From the NCBI GenBank assembly GCA_039915085.1, contig JBDSOC010000074.1, positions 1 to 64,000 of the forward strand: a stretch of 64,000 nt of DNA. Reading direction: 5' to 3'. Position numbers and translations under genes: made by a program. Numbering within the stretch: the stretch's first letter is position 1; every line of letters starts with the position of its first letter. A model generated the notes under the pieces. It had not been told where the DNA came from. It ran no database searches and was given only the letters and a program-made list of their open reading frames with translations. This stretch comes from JACMLD01 sp039915085 (lineage in GTDB: Bacteria > Bacteroidota > Bacteroidia > Chitinophagales > Chitinophagaceae). This document shows, piece by piece, positions 27,701 to 35,976 of the stretch.

Positions 27701-29859
27701 GAGTTAATATCAGCAAATTTGAATTGGGAAAAGACAACCAGTTGTTAAGCCTTAACAGCACTTCTCCCGCTCCGGACGCCCCTGTTGATGTAACTTTTAA
27801 AGATTTCAGGCTGTCTACATTATCTGCTTTCATTAAACAGGATTCATTGTTTATAGATGGAACACTTAATGGAAAGGCTGAACTGAGTGACCTGATGAAA
27901 CAACCCAGTTTTACCAGCGATCTGACAGTAAACAACCTGGCAATGAGCAAGGATACACTGGGCGACCTTCGTATGCAGGTTAATAATACCAAGGCAAATA
28001 CTTTTGCTGCAGATGTACAATTATCCGGACATGGAAATGATGTACAGTTAAAAGGTGATTATTACATGAAGCCAAACAATCAAAGCAGTTTTGATCTAAC
28101 TGCGGATATCAGGCAGCTTCAGTTACATACACTTGAAGGTGCTACCAACCAGGCTATCCGTGACGCAACCGGTATGGTGAATGGCAAACTATCAATTACA
28201 GGCAACCTTGATAAACCGCAGGTAAATGGGGATATTAACTTTAATAAAACACGTTTTAACCTTGGCATGCTAAACAGTTATTTTAGTATTGACCAGGAAA
28301 AGATCGCATTCAGTCCGGAAGGAATTCACTTTGATACTTTTACCATTGCTGATTCATCGGGCAATAAAGCAGTGCTGGACGGAATGGCATATACCAGCGA
28401 TTTCCAGCATTATAAATTTGATCTTACTGCCCGCGCCAGGGATTTCCATGCACTTAATACCACTAAAAAGAATAATAAAATTTATTACGGTCAGTTATTT
28501 TTTACCACCAATCTCAGCATAAAAGGTACAGAGGCCGCGCCGGTTATTGATGGCAGCCTTACTATCAATGATAAAACAAAATTAACCGTGGTATTGCCAC
28601 AAAGAGAACCAGGTATCGAAGAAAGGGAAGGCATTGTAAAATTTGTAAATGCAAATGCACCCCCAACAGATTTTGTTTTGATGAATTCTTATGATTCTCT
28701 TAACCAGGCGACTGCTACCGGCATGGATGTTTCTGTAAATATTGAAGTAAAAAAAGAAGCAGAACTAAGTTTAGTCATCGATGAAGGCAATGGCGACTTA
28801 CTGAATGTAAGAGGAGAAGCGCTATTGAATGCCGGTATCGATCCAAGCGGCAAAATAACATTGACTGGTTCCTATGAAATGGAAAGCGGGTCTTACGATC
28901 TTACATTTAATTTATTAAAGAGAAAATTTGACATTCAGAAAGGAAGTAAAATAACCTGGAAAGGAGAACCAACAGAAGCAGAGGTAGACCTTACCGCTGT
29001 ATATATTGCCAATACAGCCCCGCTTGATTTGGTAAAAGATCAACTGGAAGGTTCTATTGCTACTATCCGCAACACATATCTGCAGAAACTCCCTTTTGAA
29101 GTAGACCTGAAAATGAAAGGCGCGTTACTTAAGCCTGATATTACTTTCGATATATTATTGCCGGATAATAAAAACTACAATGTTTCCAAAAACATAATAG
29201 AGCTGGTAAATCAAAAATTAACTGAACTCAGAAAAGAACCTTCTGAGCTGAATAAACAGGTATTTGCGCTATTGCTTCTGACAAGGTTTGTAACTGAAAA
29301 TCCATTTCAGAGCAGCGGAAGCAGTATGACAGCAGCATCTTTTGCACGTGCCAGTGTAAGTAAAATTTTAACGGAACAATTAAATCAGCTGGCAACAGAT
29401 TTAATAAAAGGCGTTGATATTAATTTTGATGTGGTATCGCAGGACGATGATTACAGTTCTGGTGAACGTGCCAGTAAAACAGACCTCAATGTAGCATTGT
29501 CTAAACGCCTGCTCAATGATCGGCTTACTGTAACTGTCGGCAGTAATTTTGAACTGGAAGGCGCTCAAAATACAGGAGCCCAAACATCCAATATTGCAGG
29601 AAATGTGGCGGTTGATTATCAGTTAAGCAAAGATGGGCGCTATTTATTGCGTGCGTACCGGAAAAATGATTACCAGGGCATCATTGAAGGTTATATTATA
29701 GAAACAGGCATAGGTTTTATTCTGACAGTAGATTATAACCGTTTCCGTGAAATCTTTCAAACTGCGAAACAAAAAGCACGATTAAGGGCAGAAAGAAAAG
29801 CAAAGCAAAAGGAAAATACACCCCAAAAAGCAGAGACCAAAACCGGCAGCAATGAATAG
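24739..29859 (+). CDS. tamB: TamB-like translocation and assembly module inner membrane protein
   Basis: A 1706-residue protein starts at ATG 24739. A single N-terminal membrane anchor (about 21-41, LFLKILLVIFILLLLVIVLV) is followed by an AsmA-like start (VLVQTPFIQNIAREKAQDYL, then LKTKVVLGRLYI). A very long beta-rich periplasmic region with repeated short strands comes next. The C-terminal DUF490/TamB domain (about 1230-1660) includes LTGSYEMESGSYDLTFNLLKRKFDIQKGS. The family forms a periplasm-spanning groove that moves phospholipids or helps insert outer membrane proteins. The length is typical for Bacteroidota. It overlaps the tamL start by 8 bp, implying coupled translation of a TAM pair. 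Confidence 0.93.
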   Translation: MSENKPVNTTRSSVLSRLGRLFLKILLVIFILLLLVIVLVQTPFIQNIAREKAQDYLSGKLKTKVVLGRLYIGFPQTVELGNVYIEDLQKDTLLSGKSLKVNINMWKLLHSDVAINKIELEGITAKIKRQLPDTSFNFQFIVDAFAGTQKAVPQKTDTSALKISLDNLLLNKVRLVYNDIVTGNDMEVWIEHSNTNIDKLDPTHMLYSVPLIEMTGVRARVYQNKPLQTPEENTKAIKKTGQPNPLQLALKKINLTDIVFDYQNSVSALYSNIQLGELKGDVRAFDLNKQLILLNEIQLNKTTATVRIGKQKTAEVLSKKAAPIVDSADAGWRLMVANTSLQDNNIQFDDDSKMKLAKGMDFAHIKATKFTIEIKDLKYSKDSIAGNITKGSMQEQSGFALNSFHTNFLYAANQAWLKDLSIQTPGSSIQRSLVVSYPSIEAVQKDPSKMNIDVDLQNSKIQVKDILIFAPFLNKEPAFKNNNAVLLVNSRIKGSMANLTIPVFQFSGLQNTKMDISGTIQNATDAKKIHADLVIKNFSSSRKDIMSLVPPKTLPSNIVLPEKFSLSGKFKGGMKAIETDLKLNSDLGDATVKGTASQFTDKRNALYDLAVTLNKVNLGVLLKDTAKTFGIVTASFTAKGKGYDPQYANAKLHGIVRSAELKQYNYQNLVMDASIANQQLKAVADIRDPNIALSLDAKGNFATKYPAVQLTMKIDTLRTLPLHLTTDTLFYQGNLTADFPATNPDSLMGNLLVTKSVLINNKTRIPMDTVQIAAGKTDSGQFVHVRSDIVKLQLNGKYKLTQMGSVFQQAMEPYFSRVADSSLVKTDPYDFTITGTIINKPLLKALVPQLDSLKDVTLQSHFSSDNGWQARVQAPLIINGANKINNLQLNAATQKDKLFVNASVANIQSGTSLNVYATSLTAAIANNKIDFTLLNKDKTSKDKYRLSGLLEQPSKGQYAFSLKSDSLMLNYDKWNINTDNKIVYDGNGVNISKFELGKDNQLLSLNSTSPAPDAPVDVTFKDFRLSTLSAFIKQDSLFIDGTLNGKAELSDLMKQPSFTSDLTVNNLAMSKDTLGDLRMQVNNTKANTFAADVQLSGHGNDVQLKGDYYMKPNNQSSFDLTADIRQLQLHTLEGATNQAIRDATGMVNGKLSITGNLDKPQVNGDINFNKTRFNLGMLNSYFSIDQEKIAFSPEGIHFDTFTIADSSGNKAVLDGMAYTSDFQHYKFDLTARARDFHALNTTKKNNKIYYGQLFFTTNLSIKGTEAAPVIDGSLTINDKTKLTVVLPQREPGIEEREGIVKFVNANAPPTDFVLMNSYDSLNQATATGMDVSVNIEVKKEAELSLVIDEGNGDLLNVRGEALLNAGIDPSGKITLTGSYEMESGSYDLTFNLLKRKFDIQKGSKITWKGEPTEAEVDLTAVYIANTAPLDLVKDQLEGSIATIRNTYLQKLPFEVDLKMKGALLKPDITFDILLPDNKNYNVSKNIIELVNQKLTELRKEPSELNKQVFALLLLTRFVTENPFQSSGSSMTAASFARASVSKILTEQLNQLATDLIKGVDINFDVVSQDDDYSSGERASKTDLNVALSKRLLNDRLTVTVGSNFELEGAQNTGAQTSNIAGNVAVDYQLSKDGRYLLRAYRKNDYQGIIEGYIIETGIGFILTVDYNRFREIFQTAKQKARLRAERKAKQKENTPQKAETKTGSNE

Positions 29860-32155
29860 AAGGAGATGCATATATATTTATCCTGTAATAATATTTTTTA
29901 TTTGTTCATGCAGCAATACTAAATACCTGCCTGCCGGCGAATCATTATATACGGGTGCAAAAGTTATTGTAAAAACTACCGGGCCCGCCGATAAAAAAAC
30001 AAAAAACATCCGTGCGGAATTAGAAGATCTCACGCGGCCAAAACCCAATAAAAAAATACTGGGCCTGCGTATCAGATTATTTATCTACAATATTGCCGGC
30101 CACCCAAAAAAAGAAACTTCCCTGCGCGGTAAATTAAAATATAAGACCGGGGAAGCACCCGTGTTATTAAGTGATCTAAGCCTGGACCGCAATATTAAAA
30201 TACTTGCCAGCAATCTGCAAAACCAGGGATTTATGCAGGCAGCTGTAACCGGCGATACTGTTGTAAAAAACAGGAGAGCCACAGCAGTTTATACGGCAGA
30301 AGCGGGTATGCAATACAAAATAAAAAACGTTGCTTTTGAAAAGGACAGCAGCCTGCTTTCCAAAACCATTGCAAGCTCCTCAACCGGATCTTTTCTTAAA
30401 CCCGGCAAGCCCTATAACCTTGATGTGATTAAAGCAGAGAGGGACCGCATTGACGCATTCCTGAAAGAAAAAGGTTTTTATTATTTCAATGCTGAATTTC
30501 TATATATCAGCGTAGACTCCAGCATCGGCAACCATGAGGTTAACCTGGCGGTAAATACCAAACCAATTATTCCGGCACAATCAAAAAATACTTATTTAAT
30601 TAATGATATTTTTATTTTTTCAAATTACCGTTTGAATTCAGCGGCCACTGATACAGTAAAAAACGCAGCAGTTGCTTATAAAGGTTACCAGATAATTGAT
30701 AAACAGCATTTATATAAACCACAGATGTTTGACAGAATGATGCTGTTCAGTCCTGGAGATACCTATAAGAGGTCCAGTCATAATCTTACACTAAACCGTT
30801 TAATCACACTGGGTCTTTTCAAATTTGTAAAAAACAGGTTTGAAATGGCGCCCCAGCAGGATACGCCAAAATTGAATACTTATTATTATCTGACACCAAT
30901 GCCCAAGAAATCACTACGGGTAGAATTGAATGGCAGCACCAAATCAAATAACCTTACAGGCTCACAAATAAGCGTAAGCTGGCGCAACCGCAATACATTC
31001 AAAGCCGGTGAATTACTTAGTATTACCGGTCTTGGTGGTTTTGAGGTACAATACAGCGGGCAGTATAAAGGCTTTAATACTTACCGTGCTGGTTTGGAAG
31101 CCAACCTGGCTATACCAAGATTTGTAGTTCCATTTTTTAATTTTAATACACGTGGCGGGTTTGTTCCTAAGACTAATATTCTGATTGCCTACGATTTGCT
31201 TAACAAACAAAAACTGTATACGTTAAATTCTTTTCGTGCAGCATATGGTTATAGCTGGAAAGAAAACGTACAAAAGGAACACCAGTTTAACCCTATAAGT
31301 ATAAATTATGTACAACCAGTGAACGTAACGGATATCTACCGCGCTGCCATTGATACAAATCCAACACTTCAAAAAGCGATCGACAAACAATTTATCCTTG
31401 GTTCTACATATAGCTATACGTACAATCCCTTAACAGGAAACGGACCACAAACAGGTTTATACTTTAATGGCAATATCGATTTGTCGGGAAATATCGCCGG
31501 GTTGGTTACCGGCGCCGACCTAAAAAAAGGCAAAGAAGTTCATATATTCAATGCAGCGTTTTCACAGTACCTCCGTGGGGATGTAGATGTCCGTTACTAT
31601 TTAAAAAGCGGCAAAAACAGTGTATGGGCCAACAGGCTCCTGGTAGGCCTGGGTTATCCGTATGGCAATTCATCTTCGCTGCCGTTTATCAAACAATTTT
31701 TTATTGGTGGCAACAATAGTATCCGTGCATTCCGGAGCCGCTCTCTTGGTCCTGGTACTTATCTTGCCTCAAAAGATACCATTACTAAATTCTTTCCTGA
31801 TCAGTCCGGTGATATAAAACTAGAAATAAATACAGAGTACCGTATGAAATTAGTGAGTGTTGTAAATGGCGCTGTATTTGTAGATGCGGGTAATATATGG
31901 TTGTATAATAAAGACACGCTAAAACCGGGTGCAGAATTCACCAATAAATTCATGAATCAACTGGCGGTTGGCGCAGGTGTTGGGTTGCGTGTGGATGTAT
32001 CTTTCCTTGTATTGCGTTTAGATGTTGCCTTCCCACTAAGAAAGCCATGGCTGCCTGATGGACAGCAATGGGTAATAGATCAGATTGATTTTACCAGTGG
32101 CACCTGGCGGAAAAATAATCTGGTCCTTAATATTGCAATTGGCTATCCGTTTTAA
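29852..32155 (+). CDS. tamL: TamL: lipidated TamA/BamA-family outer membrane protein
   Basis: A 767-residue protein starts at ATG 29852, inside the last codons of tamB. The N-terminus is a lipoprotein signal (FFICSC, Cys 20, then SNTKYLPAGE), which distinguishes the Bacteroidota TamL from TamA. POTRA-like repeats occupy about 100-330 (FLKEKGFYYFNAEFLYISVD among them). The C-terminal half is an Omp85 16-stranded barrel with the family signature FFIGGNNSIRAFRSRSLGPG near residue 630 and EINTEYRMKLVSVVNGAVFVD. It works with TamB in outer membrane biogenesis. Operon position and overlap strongly support the pairing. Confidence 0.92.
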   Translation: MNRRRCIYIYPVIIFFICSCSNTKYLPAGESLYTGAKVIVKTTGPADKKTKNIRAELEDLTRPKPNKKILGLRIRLFIYNIAGHPKKETSLRGKLKYKTGEAPVLLSDLSLDRNIKILASNLQNQGFMQAAVTGDTVVKNRRATAVYTAEAGMQYKIKNVAFEKDSSLLSKTIASSSTGSFLKPGKPYNLDVIKAERDRIDAFLKEKGFYYFNAEFLYISVDSSIGNHEVNLAVNTKPIIPAQSKNTYLINDIFIFSNYRLNSAATDTVKNAAVAYKGYQIIDKQHLYKPQMFDRMMLFSPGDTYKRSSHNLTLNRLITLGLFKFVKNRFEMAPQQDTPKLNTYYYLTPMPKKSLRVELNGSTKSNNLTGSQISVSWRNRNTFKAGELLSITGLGGFEVQYSGQYKGFNTYRAGLEANLAIPRFVVPFFNFNTRGGFVPKTNILIAYDLLNKQKLYTLNSFRAAYGYSWKENVQKEHQFNPISINYVQPVNVTDIYRAAIDTNPTLQKAIDKQFILGSTYSYTYNPLTGNGPQTGLYFNGNIDLSGNIAGLVTGADLKKGKEVHIFNAAFSQYLRGDVDVRYYLKSGKNSVWANRLLVGLGYPYGNSSSLPFIKQFFIGGNNSIRAFRSRSLGPGTYLASKDTITKFFPDQSGDIKLEINTEYRMKLVSVVNGAVFVDAGNIWLYNKDTLKPGAEFTNKFMNQLAVGAGVGLRVDVSFLVLRLDVAFPLRKPWLPDGQQWVIDQIDFTSGTWRKNNLVLNIAIGYPF

Positions 32156-32232
32156 TAACACTAATTACCGCTGATGACATTAATAGACCAGACAACGGGA
32201 GTCTTGAAGACTCACGTTGTCTTTTGTCAGCA

Positions 32233-33894
32233 TTACATTCCGGCTGTTTGCTTTATTCCGGTAAATACCGACTTCCACATGAGGTTAAAAAAAGAACGAT
32301 TGGTAATACGTTTGTAATGCACATCTTCAACCCTCACTGGCTTTTTACGAAGTGGGTTAGCATTTTTTATTATGATGTTTGCCACAAAACTTGCCAGGGT
32401 TTTTTTCTGTAGTTTATTATCAGCACTGTCTTTTTTTAACAGCGTTAATTTCAGATCATCATATAATAAAGTAAGTTTTCCATCAGAACCATAATTATGT
32501 GCCGCAAAATTAAACTCCAGGTTGTGTACATATCCTTTTTCGATCTTTGCGAGGCCCATTGGTTCTATCAGTTTGTTTAATTTTTCTGCTTCAAACCCTT
32601 CTTCAAGTCCACCTGTAAATAAAAACCTGCCCTGCGGGTTGTTTAAAACCATATTCAGGCGTACATGCATAGGTGCAAAATCAAGAAAACGGGCATGAAA
32701 ATTAAGGATACAACTATTCTTCTTTTTTATTAGCAGCGGATCATTGGTTACATTGTCAATAACTGCACGGGCATTTACAAACTGCACTTTACCACTGTAA
32801 TCAGATTTTGGATTTTTCTCTTTGTATTCAATAAATGCACTGCTCACAATTAATTTTTTTAGTGATAACAGCAGTGGCATTTTCATTAAGAGTTGCTGCG
32901 GAAATTGTCCGACCCTGCTTGATTTATCCTCAGGGTAGTTCCGATCACGAAATATTTTTACATTGCATTCCTTTATTACCAGGCTGTCTGCAACCAAATC
33001 CGTCTCCATCAACCGGCGTAAATTTATATGTCTCAGAGAAATATTCTTAAAGTTAAGGTTGAACCTGTCGTTTTGCAATTTTGAGAATGCTGCAAATTTT
33101 TCCTCGCTTAATTGCGGTTCTATCTGTACGGATTTAACCGAAAATAAACCGCCTTCATTATTAAAATAAAAGCCTTCAAATTTATAAAAATAGGTGCTGG
33201 GCTTATTTTTAATCAGGGCGCTGCCGCCACTTACCGTAACATGTTTTGCAAAAAAGAATCTTGAACTGTCATTGCTGTGCAAGCTGTCAATCAGCACGTC
33301 TTTCAGGTGTACAGAAATATCTGATGCTTGTATGGTTGTTTTATCATTGAGTATATTTATAAAAGAAAGTGATACATGTGTAACATCTACGGTATCAGCC
33401 TGTATTTCTTTCAGGTCGCCCAGCAATTGCTGGTACATTTCTTCCTTTACAGCATTACTACTTGTATCCGGATGCCCCTTTGCATAATAGAAAACAACGG
33501 TTGCGTTACTTATTTCCAGCTTCCTTCCGCTAACTTTTTTATTCAGCATGGCTTTGGGCGTTTTAACACCCGCAATTTTTAATTCAGGTACAAGCAAAGA
33601 CAGCAACAATGGCGGGTTTCTCTTATCCGCTACCAGCTGTTTAAATTTAGCAGTATCTGGTATGATTTGTAAATTGGTTACATACAAATAACCGCCTGCC
33701 TCATCCAAATCCATTTTATCGTACCGAATGGTGTAAAGGCCGTGACTTCTCTCATATACTACACTCTTTACTTTACCCTTTATAAATTTATATTTAATCA
33801 TATTCCAGCCAACAATCCCCGCCACGGCCAGTAAAAGAATTATTATAATAAAAGTTATAAAGGATTTACCAAAGGAAATATTTTTAAATGTCAT
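32233..33894 (-). CDS. AsmA-like / DUF748-like inner-membrane-anchored protein
   Basis: A 553-residue protein starts at ATG 33894. One N-terminal membrane helix (about 11-29) is followed by an entirely periplasmic, beta-rich region with many alternating short hydrophobic strands (LEISNATVVFYYAKG, LNMVLNNPQGRFLFTGG, LEFNFAAHNYGSDGKLTLLYDDLKL). It ends in FNLMWKSVFTGIKQTAG. This pattern fits AsmA/DUF748-type proteins, which are relatives of TamB thought to form lipid-carrying grooves. I assign it by architecture rather than by a diagnostic motif, so a different envelope role is possible. It is convergent with tamL, about 75 bp away. Confidence 0.65.
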   Translation of the reverse strand: MTFKNISFGKSFITFIIIILLLAVAGIVGWNMIKYKFIKGKVKSVVYERSHGLYTIRYDKMDLDEAGGYLYVTNLQIIPDTAKFKQLVADKRNPPLLLSLLVPELKIAGVKTPKAMLNKKVSGRKLEISNATVVFYYAKGHPDTSSNAVKEEMYQQLLGDLKEIQADTVDVTHVSLSFINILNDKTTIQASDISVHLKDVLIDSLHSNDSSRFFFAKHVTVSGGSALIKNKPSTYFYKFEGFYFNNEGGLFSVKSVQIEPQLSEEKFAAFSKLQNDRFNLNFKNISLRHINLRRLMETDLVADSLVIKECNVKIFRDRNYPEDKSSRVGQFPQQLLMKMPLLLSLKKLIVSSAFIEYKEKNPKSDYSGKVQFVNARAVIDNVTNDPLLIKKKNSCILNFHARFLDFAPMHVRLNMVLNNPQGRFLFTGGLEEGFEAEKLNKLIEPMGLAKIEKGYVHNLEFNFAAHNYGSDGKLTLLYDDLKLTLLKKDSADNKLQKKTLASFVANIIIKNANPLRKKPVRVEDVHYKRITNRSFFNLMWKSVFTGIKQTAGM

Positions 33895-33961
33895 TATTAT
33901 TATTTTAGCTACCCTGTAACAATACCTGCATATAATTCAGTCTGATGGAAACCAGCGTTTC

Positions 33962-34138
33962 CTACTGCTCATCTTCTTTGGCCTTTTTATCTGCCGCGTT
34001 TGATTTTAATTCGTCCTTTTTGGGCTTCTGATTGTGCGAAGCAGGGGAAAATGCGCCCTCAGGTTGACCTGGGTTTATTTCATTATAACCCTTTTTTGTA
34101 GCAAGATTCTCTTTGCCGGCTGGTTGTGTTTTTTTCAT
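33962..34138 (-). CDS. Small charged, disordered protein (58 aa), unknown
   Basis: ATG 34138 opens a 58-residue frame to TAG 33962. The product starts MKKTQPAGKENLATKKGYNE, contains a Pro/Gly/Ser-rich middle and ends in a Lys/Asp/Glu-rich helix-prone tail (DELKSNAADKKAKEDEQ). It has no membrane segment and no Cys. An AAGGA-like ribosome binding site lies about 12 nt upstream of the start. It is located 67 bp upstream of the AsmA-like gene on the same strand, so co-transcription is possible. Length, composition and ribosome site make it credible; function is unknown. Confidence 0.5.
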   Translation of the reverse strand: MKKTQPAGKENLATKKGYNEINPGQPEGAFSPASHNQKPKKDELKSNAADKKAKEDEQ

Positions 34139-34694
34139 AATTTTTTAATTATATCCTTCTATGTTAATAAAAACATGCCAAAGGGGCTTATACAAATCCT
34201 GTCCTGCTATCGCTTATTCAGGCTGGTTTAATTCCATCATAGCGGTAGTTTGACCGAGTAAAATCAAAAAGACAGCTTTTATATTTTAATGAGGAAATAT
34301 CTCTACAGTATCATTTTTTTTACCCGCTTGTAAAGGGCTGCCTTCTGAAGATTTTTATACTTTTATGCCGCACAATACACATCAGAGACCCAAATCCACA
34401 TCATGGGCTGATGGTCTAAATACTACCAAATAGATTTCATTAGATCTTAAAAAAATAAAAGTATCTTGATGAAGCGCAACCAACAGCAATAATTGCCAAA
34501 ACATATTTTTTAAAAAAGCGGCTATAAGTGAATATTCGTTTTGCACGTTGATAAATTAAATTTGAAATGCCATTATTTGCATTCGTTTATAATTCGTAAT
34601 GACCTTTTGTAAAATCGTTTTAAAAAATAAATTTTCACAATTTGGGGAAAAACCAGCTCCAAAAATTTAGCATAATATTGGTTCTACTACAGCT
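34139..34694. other. Long AT-rich intergenic region, divergent promoters likely
   Basis: About 556 bp lie between the 58-residue gene and the Omp85-like gene. No frame or RNA gene is supported. One TAAATTTG, a -7 type match, occurs near 34555-34562 on the plus strand, but without a well-placed TTG. The region should hold the divergent promoters of its two neighbours. Confidence 0.4.
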
Positions 34695-35921
34695 ATGTTT
34701 AAAAATTGGCTCATTCTATTTTTATCTATCCTTCCGGTTTGCCTGCTGTCACAAAATCCTGCGGGTATGATTATTCCTAGAACAAGCAATGCGCTGGATA
34801 CAACCGGCCAAAAGGATTTGCTCGGCGTTTTAAAAAATTTTACCCATATTCATATAAAAACCCCACCTCGTGTAAATGGCCGTAAAGTGTATTATTCTTT
34901 ATTACCTATTGGTACAAGCGTGCCTGGTGGTGGTACGGCCTTGGTAACCACTACCCAGGCGGGTTTCTATTTAGGAGATCGAAAAACGACCTATTTATCA
35001 AGTGTTACCTTTTCTCCCAGCACCAATTTTAAAGGTGCTTTTAATATTCCTTTCAATTCAAATATATGGTCACCGGGTAATAAGTGGAATTTCCAGGGCG
35101 ATTTGCGTTACTCCTTTTTTCCACAATATACCTGGGGGTTAGGTGGGCGCCAGGAAAAAAATGACCGGTTGCTAATCAGTTATTCTTATGTGCGGTTTTA
35201 TTTCAGTGCTTTAAGAAGGATAAAGCCTTATATGTTTGCGGGCATTGGCTATAACCTGGATTATCACATCGCCATTCATGCCGATGTTGATACAGCCGAT
35301 CTGCAAAAGTTTACCGGGTATAAATATGGAACTACCAATCACTCCAATTCTTTTTCATCGGGGATTGCTTTTAATTTTTTATATGATGCCAGGGTAAACA
35401 GCATTAATCCTTTACCAGGCTTTTATTACAACATCATTTACAGGGTAAATCCCAAATTTCTTGGCAGCAATGACGCCTGGCATTCATTATATGTGGATGT
35501 GCGCAAATACATACCGTTTAGCAGGGAGGAACAAAATGTATTGGCTATCTGGACTTATCTGTGGACAACGCTGGGCAGCCATTCCCCTTATCTTGATCTG
35601 CCTGCTACAGGTTGGGATGCCAATCAGCGTTCCGGGCGTGGGTTCTATAACCGCCGTTATACTGGTAAAACCCTGTGGTACCTGGAAACAGAATACCGTA
35701 AACAACTTACAGCAAACGGGTTGTTTGGCTTTGTTGTCTTCGCCAACCTCAATTCTGTAACCGAACCAGCTGATAAGGCTAAGTTTGCCTACCTGCATGC
35801 GGCAGCTGGCGCGGGATTACGTATTAAATTCAATAAAAATTCCGGAACCAATATCGGAATAGATTTTGGCGCCAGCAAACAATATTCATCGGTGTACATT
35901 AGTTTGGGAGAAGCTTTTTAA
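34695..35921 (+). CDS. Omp85-superfamily outer membrane barrel lacking POTRA domains
   Basis: A 408-residue protein starts at ATG 34695 with a signal peptide ending near LLSQ. After a short linker (about 20-70) it is all beta barrel. RSGRGFYNRRYTGKTLWYLETEYR near residues 315-338 matches the conserved Omp85 signature (R/G-G-Y/F... R-Y-x-G... E-x-E-Y/F-R). The last strand ends in Phe, as outer membrane proteins do (YISLGEAF). No POTRA repeat precedes the barrel, so this belongs with the truncated noNterm-type Omp85 proteins. Their role is not settled; porin, lipid or surface transport functions are all possible. The convergent TolC-operon terminator follows at once. Confidence 0.8.
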   Translation: MFKNWLILFLSILPVCLLSQNPAGMIIPRTSNALDTTGQKDLLGVLKNFTHIHIKTPPRVNGRKVYYSLLPIGTSVPGGGTALVTTTQAGFYLGDRKTTYLSSVTFSPSTNFKGAFNIPFNSNIWSPGNKWNFQGDLRYSFFPQYTWGLGGRQEKNDRLLISYSYVRFYFSALRRIKPYMFAGIGYNLDYHIAIHADVDTADLQKFTGYKYGTTNHSNSFSSGIAFNFLYDARVNSINPLPGFYYNIIYRVNPKFLGSNDAWHSLYVDVRKYIPFSREEQNVLAIWTYLWTTLGSHSPYLDLPATGWDANQRSGRGFYNRRYTGKTLWYLETEYRKQLTANGLFGFVVFANLNSVTEPADKAKFAYLHAAAGAGLRIKFNKNSGTNIGIDFGASKQYSSVYISLGEAF

Positions 35922-35923
35922 AT

Positions 35924-35952
35924 AAAAAAAGACAGACCTTCCCGGCCTGCCT
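35924..35952 (-). terminator. Terminator of the arsR-RND efflux operon
   Basis: On the minus strand a 9-bp stem with two G-U pairs (35944-35952 with 35930-35938, loop GGGAA) runs into seven T. It lies 24 bp beyond the TolC-family stop. Confidence 0.75.
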
Positions 35953-35976
35953 TCCCTTCATAGATACAAATTTAAT

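Noticed and set aside
34034..34231. Plus-strand 65-codon frame
   Set aside because: It lies mostly antisense to the better supported 58-residue gene and has no ribosome site or recognisable product.
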